Shown here piece after piece: positions 43,841 through 53,725 of a stretch of DNA of 64,000 nt (positions are counted from its first letter, which is position 1; each line of letters starts with the position of its first letter). The notes under the pieces are model-generated. The model did no database searches, was not told the origin of the DNA, and saw only the letters and a list, made by a program, of their open reading frames with translations. The DNA comes from Chitinophaga fulva. GTDB taxonomy: Bacteria; Bacteroidota; Bacteroidia; Chitinophagales; Chitinophagaceae. Location: positions 310,001-374,000 of the forward strand of contig NZ_JABBGC010000001.1 in assembly GCF_012927205.1 (NCBI RefSeq). The letters run 5' to 3'. Both the position numbers and the translations under genes were made by a program.

Positions 43841-44551
43841 TCAAAACCCAATACCCAGGTAGCGTTTTTTGCGCTGGTCGTATTTATCGAAATTGAACTT
43901 GTATAGTTTGGCAGGGCGGTGTGGCACATCTTCCTCTTCCTCATTGAGGTCCATCAGCAGGTCCATAGACAGGAACTTCTTCCGGAAGTTACGACGGTCC
44001 AGTTCCACATCCAGTATAGCTTCATAGAGGTTCTGTAATTCACGCAGAGAGAACTTCTTGGGCAGCAGGTTAAATCCGATTGGCTGCACCATTACCTGTT
44101 GTTTCAGGCGCTCGTGGCAGGTATCCAGTATCTGCTTATGGTCAAAAGCCATGTTTTGCAGGTCTTTCACCGAATGCCAGTGCAGGTCATTATTATGGTT
44201 TTTCAGTTCCACATGTTCGATGTTCACCAGCGAATAATACGCCACCGTGATCACACGACCGGCAGGGTGGCGGTTGATAGCCCCAAATGTCTGCACCTGC
44301 TCCATGTACAAATCATCCAGTCCCGTACGTGCTTTCAACACCCGGTAGGCTGCTTCGTCCAGCTCTTCATCCGGCCGCACCACATCTCCCAATAATGACC
44401 ATTTTCCTTTATATTCCTTCAGGTCAGACTCAATCAGCAGCACTTTCAGCTCATTTCCGTTAAATCCGAAAATGACACAATCTACCGATATGGCAACCTT
44501 GAAATAACTCTTAATCTCAACAAGGTGAGTATTGATGTTTTTGGTGTACAT
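43841..44551 (-). CDS. Nudix-like transcriptional regulator (NrtR/AraR type) with degraded Nudix box
   Basis: A 236-residue protein with an N-terminal Nudix fold (about 10-140) and a C-terminal winged-helix part (FSLRELQNLYEAILDVELDRRNFRKKF, about 165-195), the arrangement of NrtR-like regulators. The Nudix box reads GDVVRPDEELDEAAYRVLKARTGL: the catalytic REUxEE is replaced by RVLKAR, so hydrolysis is unlikely and ligand sensing is the probable job. The target and ligand are unknown. It is divergent from ligA. The start at 44551 was chosen; ATGs at 44557 and 44560 are equally possible. Confidence 0.82.
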   Translation of the reverse strand: MYTKNINTHLVEIKSYFKVAISVDCVIFGFNGNELKVLLIESDLKEYKGKWSLLGDVVRPDEELDEAAYRVLKARTGLDDLYMEQVQTFGAINRHPAGRVITVAYYSLVNIEHVELKNHNNDLHWHSVKDLQNMAFDHKQILDTCHERLKQQVMVQPIGFNLLPKKFSLRELQNLYEAILDVELDRRNFRKKFLSMDLLMDLNEEEEDVPHRPAKLYKFNFDKYDQRKKRYLGIGF

Positions 44552-44695
44552 AGACATCATAAAAATACGTGGAATTACAATTATCGTCTTAAACCTTGTG
44601 CTAAGGTGTTCATAATCCAAATGAAAGAAAAAAACGGGACATTAAAAGCAAAAAGACCGAATTTTTTGCTTTGTTTTAGCGAAGCGGAAAGATAA

Positions 44696-46831
<2,136 letters not shown>

Positions 46832-46835
46832 GATT

Positions 46836-47276
46836 ATGATTGACGATACTTATTATATGAAGCAGGCGCTGAAAGAAGCGCACAAGGCTTTTGAAGACGG
46901 AGAAGTGCCCATCGGTGCGGTAGTAGTGCTCAATAACCAGGTGATTGGCCGCGGGCATAATCAGGTAGAGCGGCTGAATGATTGCACCGCCCATGCAGAA
47001 ATGATCGCACTGACCGCCGCATTTAATACGCTGGGCAGTAAATACCTGATGGAGGCCACGCTGTATGTTACCGTAGAGCCGTGCCTGATGTGTGCCGGCG
47101 CCTTGTACTGGAGCAAGATCGGCCGTATCGTTTATGCAGCGGCGGACGACAAGAACAGTTACCGGCGCGCCACCGGCGAACGATCGCCCTTCCATCCAAA
47201 AACAAAGCTGGAAGCCGGCCCTTGTAAGGAAGAGAGCCTGCAACTGATGAAAACCTTTTTTGAGCAAAAACGCTAA
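46836..47276 (+). CDS. tadA: Nucleoside/tRNA adenosine deaminase (TadA family)
   Basis: A 146-residue zinc deaminase. Zinc ligands and catalytic glutamate are H53 and E55 in CTAHAEM and C83/C86 in PCLMCAGAL. TadA converts the wobble adenosine of tRNA-Arg(ACG) to inosine, and the length and PIGAVVV start fit it. Guanine deaminases share the same motifs, so the substrate is inferred. It lies 4 bp after ligA, so the two are probably cotranscribed. Confidence 0.88.
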   Translation: MIDDTYYMKQALKEAHKAFEDGEVPIGAVVVLNNQVIGRGHNQVERLNDCTAHAEMIALTAAFNTLGSKYLMEATLYVTVEPCLMCAGALYWSKIGRIVYAAADDKNSYRRATGERSPFHPKTKLEAGPCKEESLQLMKTFFEQKR

Positions 47277-47317
47277 CCATATTTCTGAACCAAACATTTA
47301 TTGAGAGACCGGAATTT

Positions 47318-47989
47318 ATGCACAGAAAAAATATCGTTGTCATTGGCGCTTCCGGCCATGGCAAGGTCGTAGCGGATATCCTTTCACAGATGCCCGGGTA
47401 CCGGGTGGTGGGGTTTATTGATGCCTTCATAAAAAAAGGGACGGTGTGCTTTGGTGACCTGACCGTTTTGGGAGGGGAACAGGACCTGCCGGAACTGATG
47501 GCTGCACATCAGATAACAGGAGGAATTGTAGGTATCGGTGACAACTGGATACGCAGTCAGGTAGTAGCCAAAATACAGGCCATCGCGCCATCCTTTGAGT
47601 TTATCAATGCCATTCACCCTTCCGCCGTGATATCCGATACTGCCAATATCGGCCATGGCAATGTAATTGCGGCCAATGCAGTAATCAATACCAATGCAAA
47701 CATAGGCGATCACTGTATTGTTAATACGGCTGCCTGTATAGACCACGACAACCATATGGATAGCTATGCCAGCGTAGCTCCACGGGTAGTTACCGGCGGT
47801 AATGTGGCCATCGGGGCATATACGGCTGTCAGCATTGGCGCCGTGGTAAAACACGGTATCAGCATTGGTGAGCAAAGCATCGTTGGAGCTGGTGCCGTAG
47901 TGCTTAAACCGGTTACATCTTTCAGTATCTGGTATGGCGTACCTGCCCGTAAAATGGGAGAACGCAAGGCGGGAGACAAGTATCTGTAA
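47318..47989 (+). CDS. NeuD/PglD-type acetyltransferase, isolated
   Basis: A 223-residue protein with a Rossmann-like N-terminus (NIVVIGASGHGKVVADIL, about 5-22) and a left-handed beta-helix from about residue 95 (HPSAVISDTANIGHGNVIAANAVINTNA, then HCIVNTAACIDHDNHM with the catalytic histidine region). It should acetylate an amino sugar, as PglD does. It lies 41 bp after tadA, away from the polysaccharide locus, and is clearly different from the NeuD-type protein at 15337-15957. No partner enzymes are adjacent, so the substrate is unknown. Confidence 0.82.
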   Translation: MHRKNIVVIGASGHGKVVADILSQMPGYRVVGFIDAFIKKGTVCFGDLTVLGGEQDLPELMAAHQITGGIVGIGDNWIRSQVVAKIQAIAPSFEFINAIHPSAVISDTANIGHGNVIAANAVINTNANIGDHCIVNTAACIDHDNHMDSYASVAPRVVTGGNVAIGAYTAVSIGAVVKHGISIGEQSIVGAGAVVLKPVTSFSIWYGVPARKMGERKAGDKYL

Positions 47990-48011
47990 ATGTAAATACC
48001 AGTCAAAATAA

Positions 48012-48046
48012 AAGGCGCCCGGCAGTTTCATACTGCCGGGCGCCTT
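48012..48046. terminator. Bidirectional terminator between convergent genes
   Basis: A perfect 15-bp stem, AAGGCGCCCGGCAGT / ACTGCCGGGCGCCTT, with a TTCAT loop, lying between the acetyltransferase (+) and SPFH (-) stop codons. It can serve both transcripts. Confidence 0.85.
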
Positions 48047-48061
48047 AGTATATGGAACTTT

Positions 48062-48994
48062 TTATTTTTCCGTTTTATTCTGCATCAGTTTATTCATTGC
48101 CATCATCTGTTTCATGGTTTGGTCCATGCCTTCAGAAGAGCCATCGAGGAAGATAACGTTGCCTTTGGAGTTCTCTGCAAAGTTTTTAATGGCTTCCGTC
48201 CACATAGAGAAGAGGATCACAGAAGTGTCGAGATTGGCCTGCTGCATTTCTTTAGCGGCTGTGGTCATACCTTTGGCCACCTCTTCGCGGAACAGGGCTA
48301 CACCCATACCACGCAACTGTGCGGCCTGGCGTTCTGCTTCCGCAGCAATTTTGATAGCGTTACCATCTGCCTCAGCAGCTTTGGTTTTAGTGATCAATAG
48401 CGCCTGGCCTTCGTTTTCTGCGGCAGCTTTCAGGTTGTTGGAAGCTACCACTTGTGCCATGGATTTCATGATCACTTCATCAAAAGTAATATCATTCATC
48501 TGGAGATCGAGCAGGTGAAAGCCCCACTCTTCCAGGGTTTTGTCTATCTGTTCTTTTACGTGCTCCGTAATGTCCTTACGCAGGCCGAGTACTTCTGCCT
48601 GTCTTTTGGTGGCCACAAAACCACGGATAGATCCTTCGATGGTGCGTACCAGCGCCTGCATGAAGCTTCTTTCATCCATGAACTTAAAAGCTACGTTTTT
48701 CAGGGTCTCTTCATCCTGGTTCCATACGGAATACAGCAGCATCGCTTTAAAATAAACGTTGGCCTGGTCTATCGTAATGGCCTGAAACTCCAGCTCTACT
48801 GATCTGTTCTGGATGGAAATTTTCTTAAAGACTTTTTCAATCAGGGGTATTTTCCAGTTCAGACCGGGAAACAGTATCCGGCTATATTTACCGAAAATAG
48901 TGGTAATAGCCACATTGCCCTGCTGTACGGTCACAAAAGAAGATAAGATTACTATCAGTGCCAGAAATCCCAGGATCATCAGAAATACATTCAT
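48062..48994 (-). CDS. SPFH/Band 7 membrane protein
   Basis: A 310-residue protein with one N-terminal membrane helix (about 3-22) and an SPFH domain beginning QQGNVAITTIFGKYSRILFPGLNWKIP. A coiled, alanine/glutamate-rich region follows (AAAENEGQALLITKTKAAEADGNAIK, about 195-225) and a methionine-rich tail. This matches stomatin/QmcA-like proteins that form large membrane rings and scaffold proteases or lipid domains. No NfeD partner gene is adjacent. It is a single-gene unit. Confidence 0.88.
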   Translation of the reverse strand: MNVFLMILGFLALIVILSSFVTVQQGNVAITTIFGKYSRILFPGLNWKIPLIEKVFKKISIQNRSVELEFQAITIDQANVYFKAMLLYSVWNQDEETLKNVAFKFMDERSFMQALVRTIEGSIRGFVATKRQAEVLGLRKDITEHVKEQIDKTLEEWGFHLLDLQMNDITFDEVIMKSMAQVVASNNLKAAAENEGQALLITKTKAAEADGNAIKIAAEAERQAAQLRGMGVALFREEVAKGMTTAAKEMQQANLDTSVILFSMWTEAIKNFAENSKGNVIFLDGSSEGMDQTMKQMMAMNKLMQNKTEK

Positions 48995-49188
48995 AATGCG
49001 TTTTTTTGGTTAGGGTAGGGTTTGATGGCCTAAATATAATCAAATAAACCGCAATGTTCAGGAAGGGCAAGGGAATACCGGCAAGCTAAAAGCAGGTTAA
49101 TTTTGAGGGCGTTTGTATGAAGACAAACAATGGATGAAAAACTGAGCTTAAAAAGACAATGAATGAAAATTATAAAAAGCTGAGTTAA

Positions 49189-49398
49189 TTAGATCCGCTG
49201 TTTTCTTCTGAAGTATATGAACACATCGTCCAGTTCAATTTGTTTCAGCTGGTAGGCCAGCCGGGTCCTCAGATCTTCCGTCTCGTCCTTGATCTTTCTG
49301 TACTGGTCCTTCAAATTTTCATAACGCTCAACGATCTCTTCTGCGGTGGCAGTTTGGTCCAGTTGTAAGATATAAAATGCTCTTTCCTCGGTTATCAT
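49189..49398 (-). CDS. Small protein resembling a J domain without HPD
   Basis: A 69-residue acidic protein. The start ERAFYILQLDQTATAEEIVERYENLKDQYRKIKDE has the spacing of helices I and II of a DnaJ J domain (ayxiLgl...ataeei...Y..l...yhp), but the HPD tripeptide is missing and helix III is uncertain. If real, it could not stimulate DnaK in the usual way and would be a binding module. A coding function is likely given the regular frame and clean start; the J-domain relation is only a pattern match. Confidence 0.55.
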   Translation of the reverse strand: MITEERAFYILQLDQTATAEEIVERYENLKDQYRKIKDETEDLRTRLAYQLKQIELDDVFIYFRRKQRI

Positions 49399-49493
49399 AG
49401 TGATAGGGGTATTTCAGCCAATAATCATGTCCGGATGTTTAAAAAACATACTTCTTTTTGATTCACTAAATTAGTGGAGATACAAAAGCAAGC

Positions 49494-49515
49494 AAATACC
49501 CAACCTTGGGTATTT
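49494..49515 (-). terminator. Probable terminator after the PAS-LuxR gene
   Basis: AAATACCCAA and TTGGGTATTT pair with a two-base centre in the ~300-bp gap between the small acidic gene and the luxR-type gene. The U-rich tract is better on the plus strand, so the direction is uncertain. The rest of the gap is AT-rich and empty. Confidence 0.4.
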
Positions 49516-49695
49516 TTATGAAAATTTAGCAAGGTTTAGCAAAAAAAACTTCGCACTTTTTGCAATCGCAAAGGTTGACAATCAACAATATACAATTTAT
49601 TAATATACTTTTCATCCTTAATGGTAAATGCTGAGGGCAATAAAAAAACGATGCTAAAACAAGAAAAACTGATACTATTTTACCTTTAAGGCCAA

Positions 49696-50400
49696 TTATT
49701 GAAAGCCTATCTTCCGGGCGATGGCCACCAGCTCTGTGGTATTACGCACCTTCAGTTTCAGCCGGATATTTTTGCGATGGGTCTCAACAGTGTAACGGCT
49801 TAGGTTCAGGGAGTTGGCAATCTCCTTGTTATTGAGCCCCTGTACAGCCAGTCCCAGCACATCCTTTTCACGTGGGGTGAGCTTGTTCAACAGGTTTTCG
49901 TTCTGCCGGCGCAGTATCTCATTCAGCGCCACCGTCAGTTGGGCATTGGTATCAATGGCATTGGTGAGGTCCAGGAAAGCACAGATGATCTCTTTTACCT
50001 TCCCATGGCTGTCCCATGTAAAGGGTACTTCCATCCCAAGAAGCCAGCGGTAGTCCGTGTCCCCTTTCTTACGGATGCGGGCCACGCCACCGAAATGGCT
50101 CTTATTGTCTATGAATGATTGCTGAGCTACGCTCGCCATCTTAAAATCATCCGGATGCATGATATGCCGGAAGAAATCCATCCCTAAACCCGTCATCTCC
50201 GCAGGAGCATAGCCAAATGCTGCCGCCAGATAATGGTTGCACCAGGTAATGGTTTTGTTATTGTTATCATAACAATAAAGCATGGCAGGTACACTGTTTA
50301 CAATGCTCTCCAACCATTGATGACGATCTTTTAGCTGCTCATTTTCCTTTTGCAAGGCGGTGAGGGAAAGGTTTTGCCCTAAGTCCGAGCCTGTATGCAT
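49696..50400 (-). CDS. PAS-domain LuxR-type transcriptional regulator
   Basis: A 234-residue regulator. A short coiled N-terminus is followed by one PAS domain (about 25-145; VPAMLYCYDNNNKTITWCNHYLAAAFGY, then a PAC-like RIRKKGDTDYRWLLG). A C-terminal GerE/LuxR helix-turn-helix follows (LTPREKDVLGLAVQGLNNKEIANSL, about 175-232). The start at 50400 (MHTGSDLG) is preferred over an ATG 33 nt earlier. No histidine kinase partner is adjacent. The signal sensed by the PAS domain is unknown. It is divergent from sodA, about 240 bp away. Confidence 0.87.
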   Translation of the reverse strand: MHTGSDLGQNLSLTALQKENEQLKDRHQWLESIVNSVPAMLYCYDNNNKTITWCNHYLAAAFGYAPAEMTGLGMDFFRHIMHPDDFKMASVAQQSFIDNKSHFGGVARIRKKGDTDYRWLLGMEVPFTWDSHGKVKEIICAFLDLTNAIDTNAQLTVALNEILRRQNENLLNKLTPREKDVLGLAVQGLNNKEIANSLNLSRYTVETHRKNIRLKLKVRNTTELVAIARKIGFQ

Positions 50401-50562
50401 ACTATACGTTTTAAACAAACAATAGGTAAACAACTGTCAGGCACATACGAAAAAACATGTCTGATGTTACGTCCTTTTTAAACCGAGTATATGTAAATAT
50501 AAAATAATTTTCAATATGACACAGCATTGGACGGGGCCTAATTTAGTAATTGAAAATTGAAA

Positions 50563-50592
50563 TTGATTTTTAACGGATTGGCAGTAAATTTG
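50563..50592 (+). promoter_or_regulatory. sodA promoter
   Basis: TTG (50563-50565), a 19-bp spacer and TAAATTTG (50585-50592) match the Bacteroidota housekeeping promoter. The ATG of sodA follows about 50 nt downstream. Confidence 0.75.
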
Positions 50593-50639
50593 GCGACTAT
50601 CTGTAAATAATATTTTCAAACCCAATAAAAATAAGAGTT

Positions 50640-51245
50640 ATGGCATTTACACTCCCGAGCTTACCCTACGCTACCGATGCGTTAGAGCCGCATATTGATA
50701 AATTGACAATGGAAATTCACCACGGTAAGCACCATCAGGCATATGTTGACAATCTGAACAAAGCGATTGCCGGCACTGAGAATGAGAACAAATCCCTGGA
50801 AGAACTGGTGGCAAATGCTGGAAAAATCAGCCCTGCTGTAAGAAACAACGGCGGTGGCCACTGGAACCACAGCTTTTTCTGGACCAGCCTCGCTCCTAAT
50901 GCCGGTGGCCAACCTACCGGTAAACTGGCTGAAGCCATCAACAGCACTTTTGGTTCTTTTGATGCCTTCAAAGAGAAGTTCAACGCTGCCGGCGCTACCC
51001 GCTTCGGTTCCGGCTGGGCATGGCTGCTGGTAAAAGACGGTAAACTGGAAGTTTCTTCCACCCCTAACCAGGACAACCCGCTGATGGACGTTGCTGAAGT
51101 AAAAGGCACTCCTATCCTCGGTGTTGACGTGTGGGAACACGCTTATTACCTGAAATATCAAAACCGTCGTCCGGAATACCTGAATGCATTCTGGAACGTG
51201 GTTGACTGGAACGCTATCAACAAAAGATACGAAGCTGCCCAATAA
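50640..51245 (+). CDS. sodA: Superoxide dismutase, Mn-type or cambialistic
   Basis: A 201-residue Fe/Mn-family superoxide dismutase. Metal ligands are H27, H77, D163 and H167 (in [19 protein letters not shown] and DVWEHAYY). Q144 in STPNQDNPL, together with GGG at 71-73, is the arrangement of manganese enzymes; iron enzymes carry the glutamine near residue 70 instead. No signal peptide is present, so it is cytoplasmic. It is monocistronic, with its own promoter and a complex terminator. Confidence 0.95.
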   Translation: MAFTLPSLPYATDALEPHIDKLTMEIHHGKHHQAYVDNLNKAIAGTENENKSLEELVANAGKISPAVRNNGGGHWNHSFFWTSLAPNAGGQPTGKLAEAINSTFGSFDAFKEKFNAAGATRFGSGWAWLLVKDGKLEVSSTPNQDNPLMDVAEVKGTPILGVDVWEHAYYLKYQNRRPEYLNAFWNVVDWNAINKRYEAAQ

Positions 51246-51249
51246 TATT

Positions 51250-51385
51250 TAGGGATTTTTTGATTTGCGAATTTTTTGATTTCGCGGATCAGCAATAAAA
51301 AAGCAGACCGAAGCGAGTGATTCGCTTCGGTCTGCTTTTTTATTAGTTTACGAAATCAAAAAATTCGCAAATCAAAAAATTCCTA
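51250..51385. repeat. Nested inverted repeats (possible cruciform) between sodA and the DUF1080 gene
   Basis: Outer arms 51250-51284 and 51351-51385 are reverse complements over 35 bp with one mismatch. Each arm carries two imperfect copies of ATTTTTTGATTTGCG-like sequence. An inner perfect stem at 51294-51344 (core GCAGACCGAAGCGA) acts as the terminator. The left arm begins 5 bp after the sodA stop, and the right arm ends on the stop codon of the convergent gene. Confidence 0.8.
51294..51344. terminator. Bidirectional terminator of sodA and the DUF1080 gene
   Basis: A perfect stem of more than 20 bp with a short GTGA loop: AAAAAAGCAGACCGAAGCGA on the left and its complement ending TTTTTT on the right. 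Both strands therefore end in a U-run. Confidence 0.88.
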
Positions 51386-52177
51386 AATCTCTTTGATCTT
51401 GATGTTCTTGAACCAGATCTCGCTGCCATGGTCCTGCAACGTAATGTGGCCTTTTTTAGACATCCCGTAGCCTTTGGCATCTTTCCATTTACCTTCTGCT
51501 TTGTGTTTCTTCCACTCGTCTGTCCACAGGTCATATTCAGCGGTTTTCTGACCATTCAGCCAGTGCTCTACATGTCCTTTGTTGACGATGATTTTGGTGG
51601 TATTCCACTGTCCGATAGGATTGGAAGCAGCCACCAGCGGAGGATTCATGGCATAGTTAGCGCCGGTCTTCTGCCAGTCTTCCAGTTTCTCCGGGAAGTT
51701 GTTGTCATCAATGATCTGATACTCCGGGCCACTCAGGTACGGTGCATCAAATTCTTCTGTTACCATATACAGGATACCGCTGTTACCTTTAGCCGCCAGC
51801 TTCCAGTCGGCCGTCAGTTCAAAGTTTTCGTATTCTTTATCGGTGATCAGGTCACCACGTTTATCACTTTTATCGGTTGTGCTGCCCAGGCAGTGCAAAA
51901 CACCGTTTTCCACTACCCATGGTTCTGTAGGCTTGTTCTTAAACCCACGCCAACCATCTTTGCTGGTGCCGTTGAACAATAACTGCCAGCCCGCTGCTTT
52001 ATCAGCATCGCTGAGGGAAGTAATGGCAGCAGTGTCCACCGCTGTTGAAGAGGGTGCGGCGGTTATCACCGAATCCTTTACGGCCGTTGAATCTTTTGCT
52101 TCTTTGGTAGCGCCTCCGCCGCATGACATCACGGTAGCAGCCATAACGGACAAGGCAGGTACTAAAAACTTCTTCAT
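51383..52177 (-). CDS. DUF1080 lipoprotein (3-keto-glycoside hydrolase/lyase type)
   Basis: A 264-residue exported protein. The start at 52177 (MKKFLVPALSVMAATVMSCGG) gives a lipoprotein signal with the lipobox cysteine at residue 19. A DUF1080 domain with a concanavalin-like fold follows (LFNGTSKDGWRGFKNKPTEPWVVENGVLHCLG, then LTADWKLAAKGNSGILYMV and the C-terminal ITLQDHGSEIWFKNIKIKEI). Recent work links DUF1080 proteins to breakdown of 3-keto-glycosides made by Gfo/Idh/MocA dehydrogenases. Such a dehydrogenase gene lies 19 bp upstream, so the two probably form one pathway. Confidence 0.85.
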   Translation of the reverse strand: MKKFLVPALSVMAATVMSCGGGATKEAKDSTAVKDSVITAAPSSTAVDTAAITSLSDADKAAGWQLLFNGTSKDGWRGFKNKPTEPWVVENGVLHCLGSTTDKSDKRGDLITDKEYENFELTADWKLAAKGNSGILYMVTEEFDAPYLSGPEYQIIDDNNFPEKLEDWQKTGANYAMNPPLVAASNPIGQWNTTKIIVNKGHVEHWLNGQKTAEYDLWTDEWKKHKAEGKWKDAKGYGMSKKGHITLQDHGSEIWFKNIKIKEI

Positions 52178-52196
52178 ATGGTTCACGTTTTTATGA

Positions 52197-53579
52197 TTAA
52201 ACAACTTTCAGGTTCTGTGGGTCCCACTGAATGATCTTATTGTTGAAATAACTTTCGTTACACAGTAACGCCGGTGCGGCTGCACGGAAGCCGAACAACG
52301 GATCTTCCGCTACTTTACCGCCGGTACGCATGGCATTGAACAGGTTGTAGAAGTGATCAAAATGCGCACCTTTATAGCCTTTATCTGCTTCATATACCAT
52401 TTTATCGGGAGGCAACATGTCCGCACGGTGATAGGTATACGATTTGGCGGCATCCGCAGCGGCGTTGGCGGCTGCCAGCGGATCATTCTCGTCTGCCGCT
52501 ATTCTGTTGCGGTACAACGTTACCCGGTCCCATTCTACGGTCATGGAACCTTCGCTGCCCACCATGCGCAGGTAGTTGGTACCACCGGTACCATCAACGA
52601 AGTTGACGCGGAGTGACAGGTTAAACGCAGGATGGATAGCTGTTTCAGGATAATCAAACATACCGAGCATGATATCCGGTACTTCACGGCCGTCTTTCCA
52701 GTAACGCAGGCCACCGGTAGCCATTACTTTATTAGGCCCGATGGAGCCGGTCACCAGGTGAAGGCTGGAGAACAGGTGCACGAACAGGTCACCGGAAACG
52801 CCGGTACCATAGTCTTTGTAGTTACGCCAGCGGAAGAAACGCAGCGGGTCAAAAGCGCGCTTGGGCGCGTTTTTGAGGTAAGCGTCCCAGTCAACCGTTT
52901 TGGTGGAAGCATCTGCCGGAATAGGATACTGCCAGGCGCCGGTGGGCGACATACGTGCCCAGAAGCCTTCAGCATAGTTCAGTTTACCGATAGCACCGTC
53001 TTTCAGCAGCTGACGGGCTTTTTCGTTGCCCAGTGAGCTCATGCCCTGGCTGCCTACCTGGTACACTACCTTGCTGTTTCTTTTCTGTGCGTCCACTACG
53101 GCAGGGCCTTCAGTCACATCATGTACCATTGGCTTTTCGCAATAAACAGATTTGCCTTTGTTCATCGCTGCCACAGAAATCTCCTTATGCCAGAAGTCCG
53201 GCACTGCAATGATCACCGCATCGATATCTTTACGGTCAAGGATTTCATTGTAGTTACGGGTCGTGAAGATATCATTGCCCCATTTCTTTTTGGCATCCGC
53301 CAGGCGGCCGTCATACAGGTCGCAGGCTGCCACCAGTTTCACACCGGGTACGGTGATCGCGGTGTTGGCATCTGCTGTGCCCATGCCACCGGCGCCAATC
53401 AATGCCACCTGAATCTGGTCATTGGCACTGTATTTTTCGTTTAGTCGTGAGAGTGATTCAACGTTCCGTTTTCTGTCAGCTGCTGTAATGATGCTAGGCA
53501 ATAAAGAAGCCCCCACCACACCTTTTGCAAATTTGCTGATAAAATGCCGGCGTGAGCTTTCGTTGGAATTTACTGGCAT
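52197..53579 (-). CDS. Tat-exported Gfo/Idh/MocA oxidoreductase
   Basis: A 460-residue oxidoreductase with a twin-arginine signal (SSRRHFISKFAKGVVGASLL, residues 8-27). The NAD(P) site IGAGGMGTADANTA is near residue 58, and the CEKPMVHD motif near 148 carries the conserved EKP. The C-terminal domain includes DWDAYLKNAPKRAFDPLRFFRWRNY. Members of this exported group oxidise C3 of sugars in glycosides with a tightly held cofactor. Pairing with the DUF1080 gene supports glycoside 3-dehydrogenation followed by cleavage (inference from the family). Confidence 0.87.
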   Translation of the reverse strand: MPVNSNESSRRHFISKFAKGVVGASLLPSIITAADRKRNVESLSRLNEKYSANDQIQVALIGAGGMGTADANTAITVPGVKLVAACDLYDGRLADAKKKWGNDIFTTRNYNEILDRKDIDAVIIAVPDFWHKEISVAAMNKGKSVYCEKPMVHDVTEGPAVVDAQKRNSKVVYQVGSQGMSSLGNEKARQLLKDGAIGKLNYAEGFWARMSPTGAWQYPIPADASTKTVDWDAYLKNAPKRAFDPLRFFRWRNYKDYGTGVSGDLFVHLFSSLHLVTGSIGPNKVMATGGLRYWKDGREVPDIMLGMFDYPETAIHPAFNLSLRVNFVDGTGGTNYLRMVGSEGSMTVEWDRVTLYRNRIAADENDPLAAANAAADAAKSYTYHRADMLPPDKMVYEADKGYKGAHFDHFYNLFNAMRTGGKVAEDPLFGFRAAAPALLCNESYFNNKIIQWDPQNLKVV

Positions 53580-53668
53580 GTATATCTTTTTACTTTAATG
53601 GAAGAAATTGATGAATGCGTTTGTTAAAATAAAAACAATAAATGGGAAATCATAATTTTAAACATACG

Positions 53669-53700
53669 AAAGCCTGCTCCGGACAAGGGAAGCAGGCTTT
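53669..53700 (-). terminator. Terminator after the S41 peptidase gene
   Basis: A perfect 10-bp stem, AAAGCCTGCT / AGCAGGCTTT, with a twelve-base loop, 26 bp beyond the peptidase stop. The U-run is short, so efficiency may be moderate. Confidence 0.6.
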
Positions 53701-53725
53701 GCGCTAATATTTTATGTGGTTGGAT

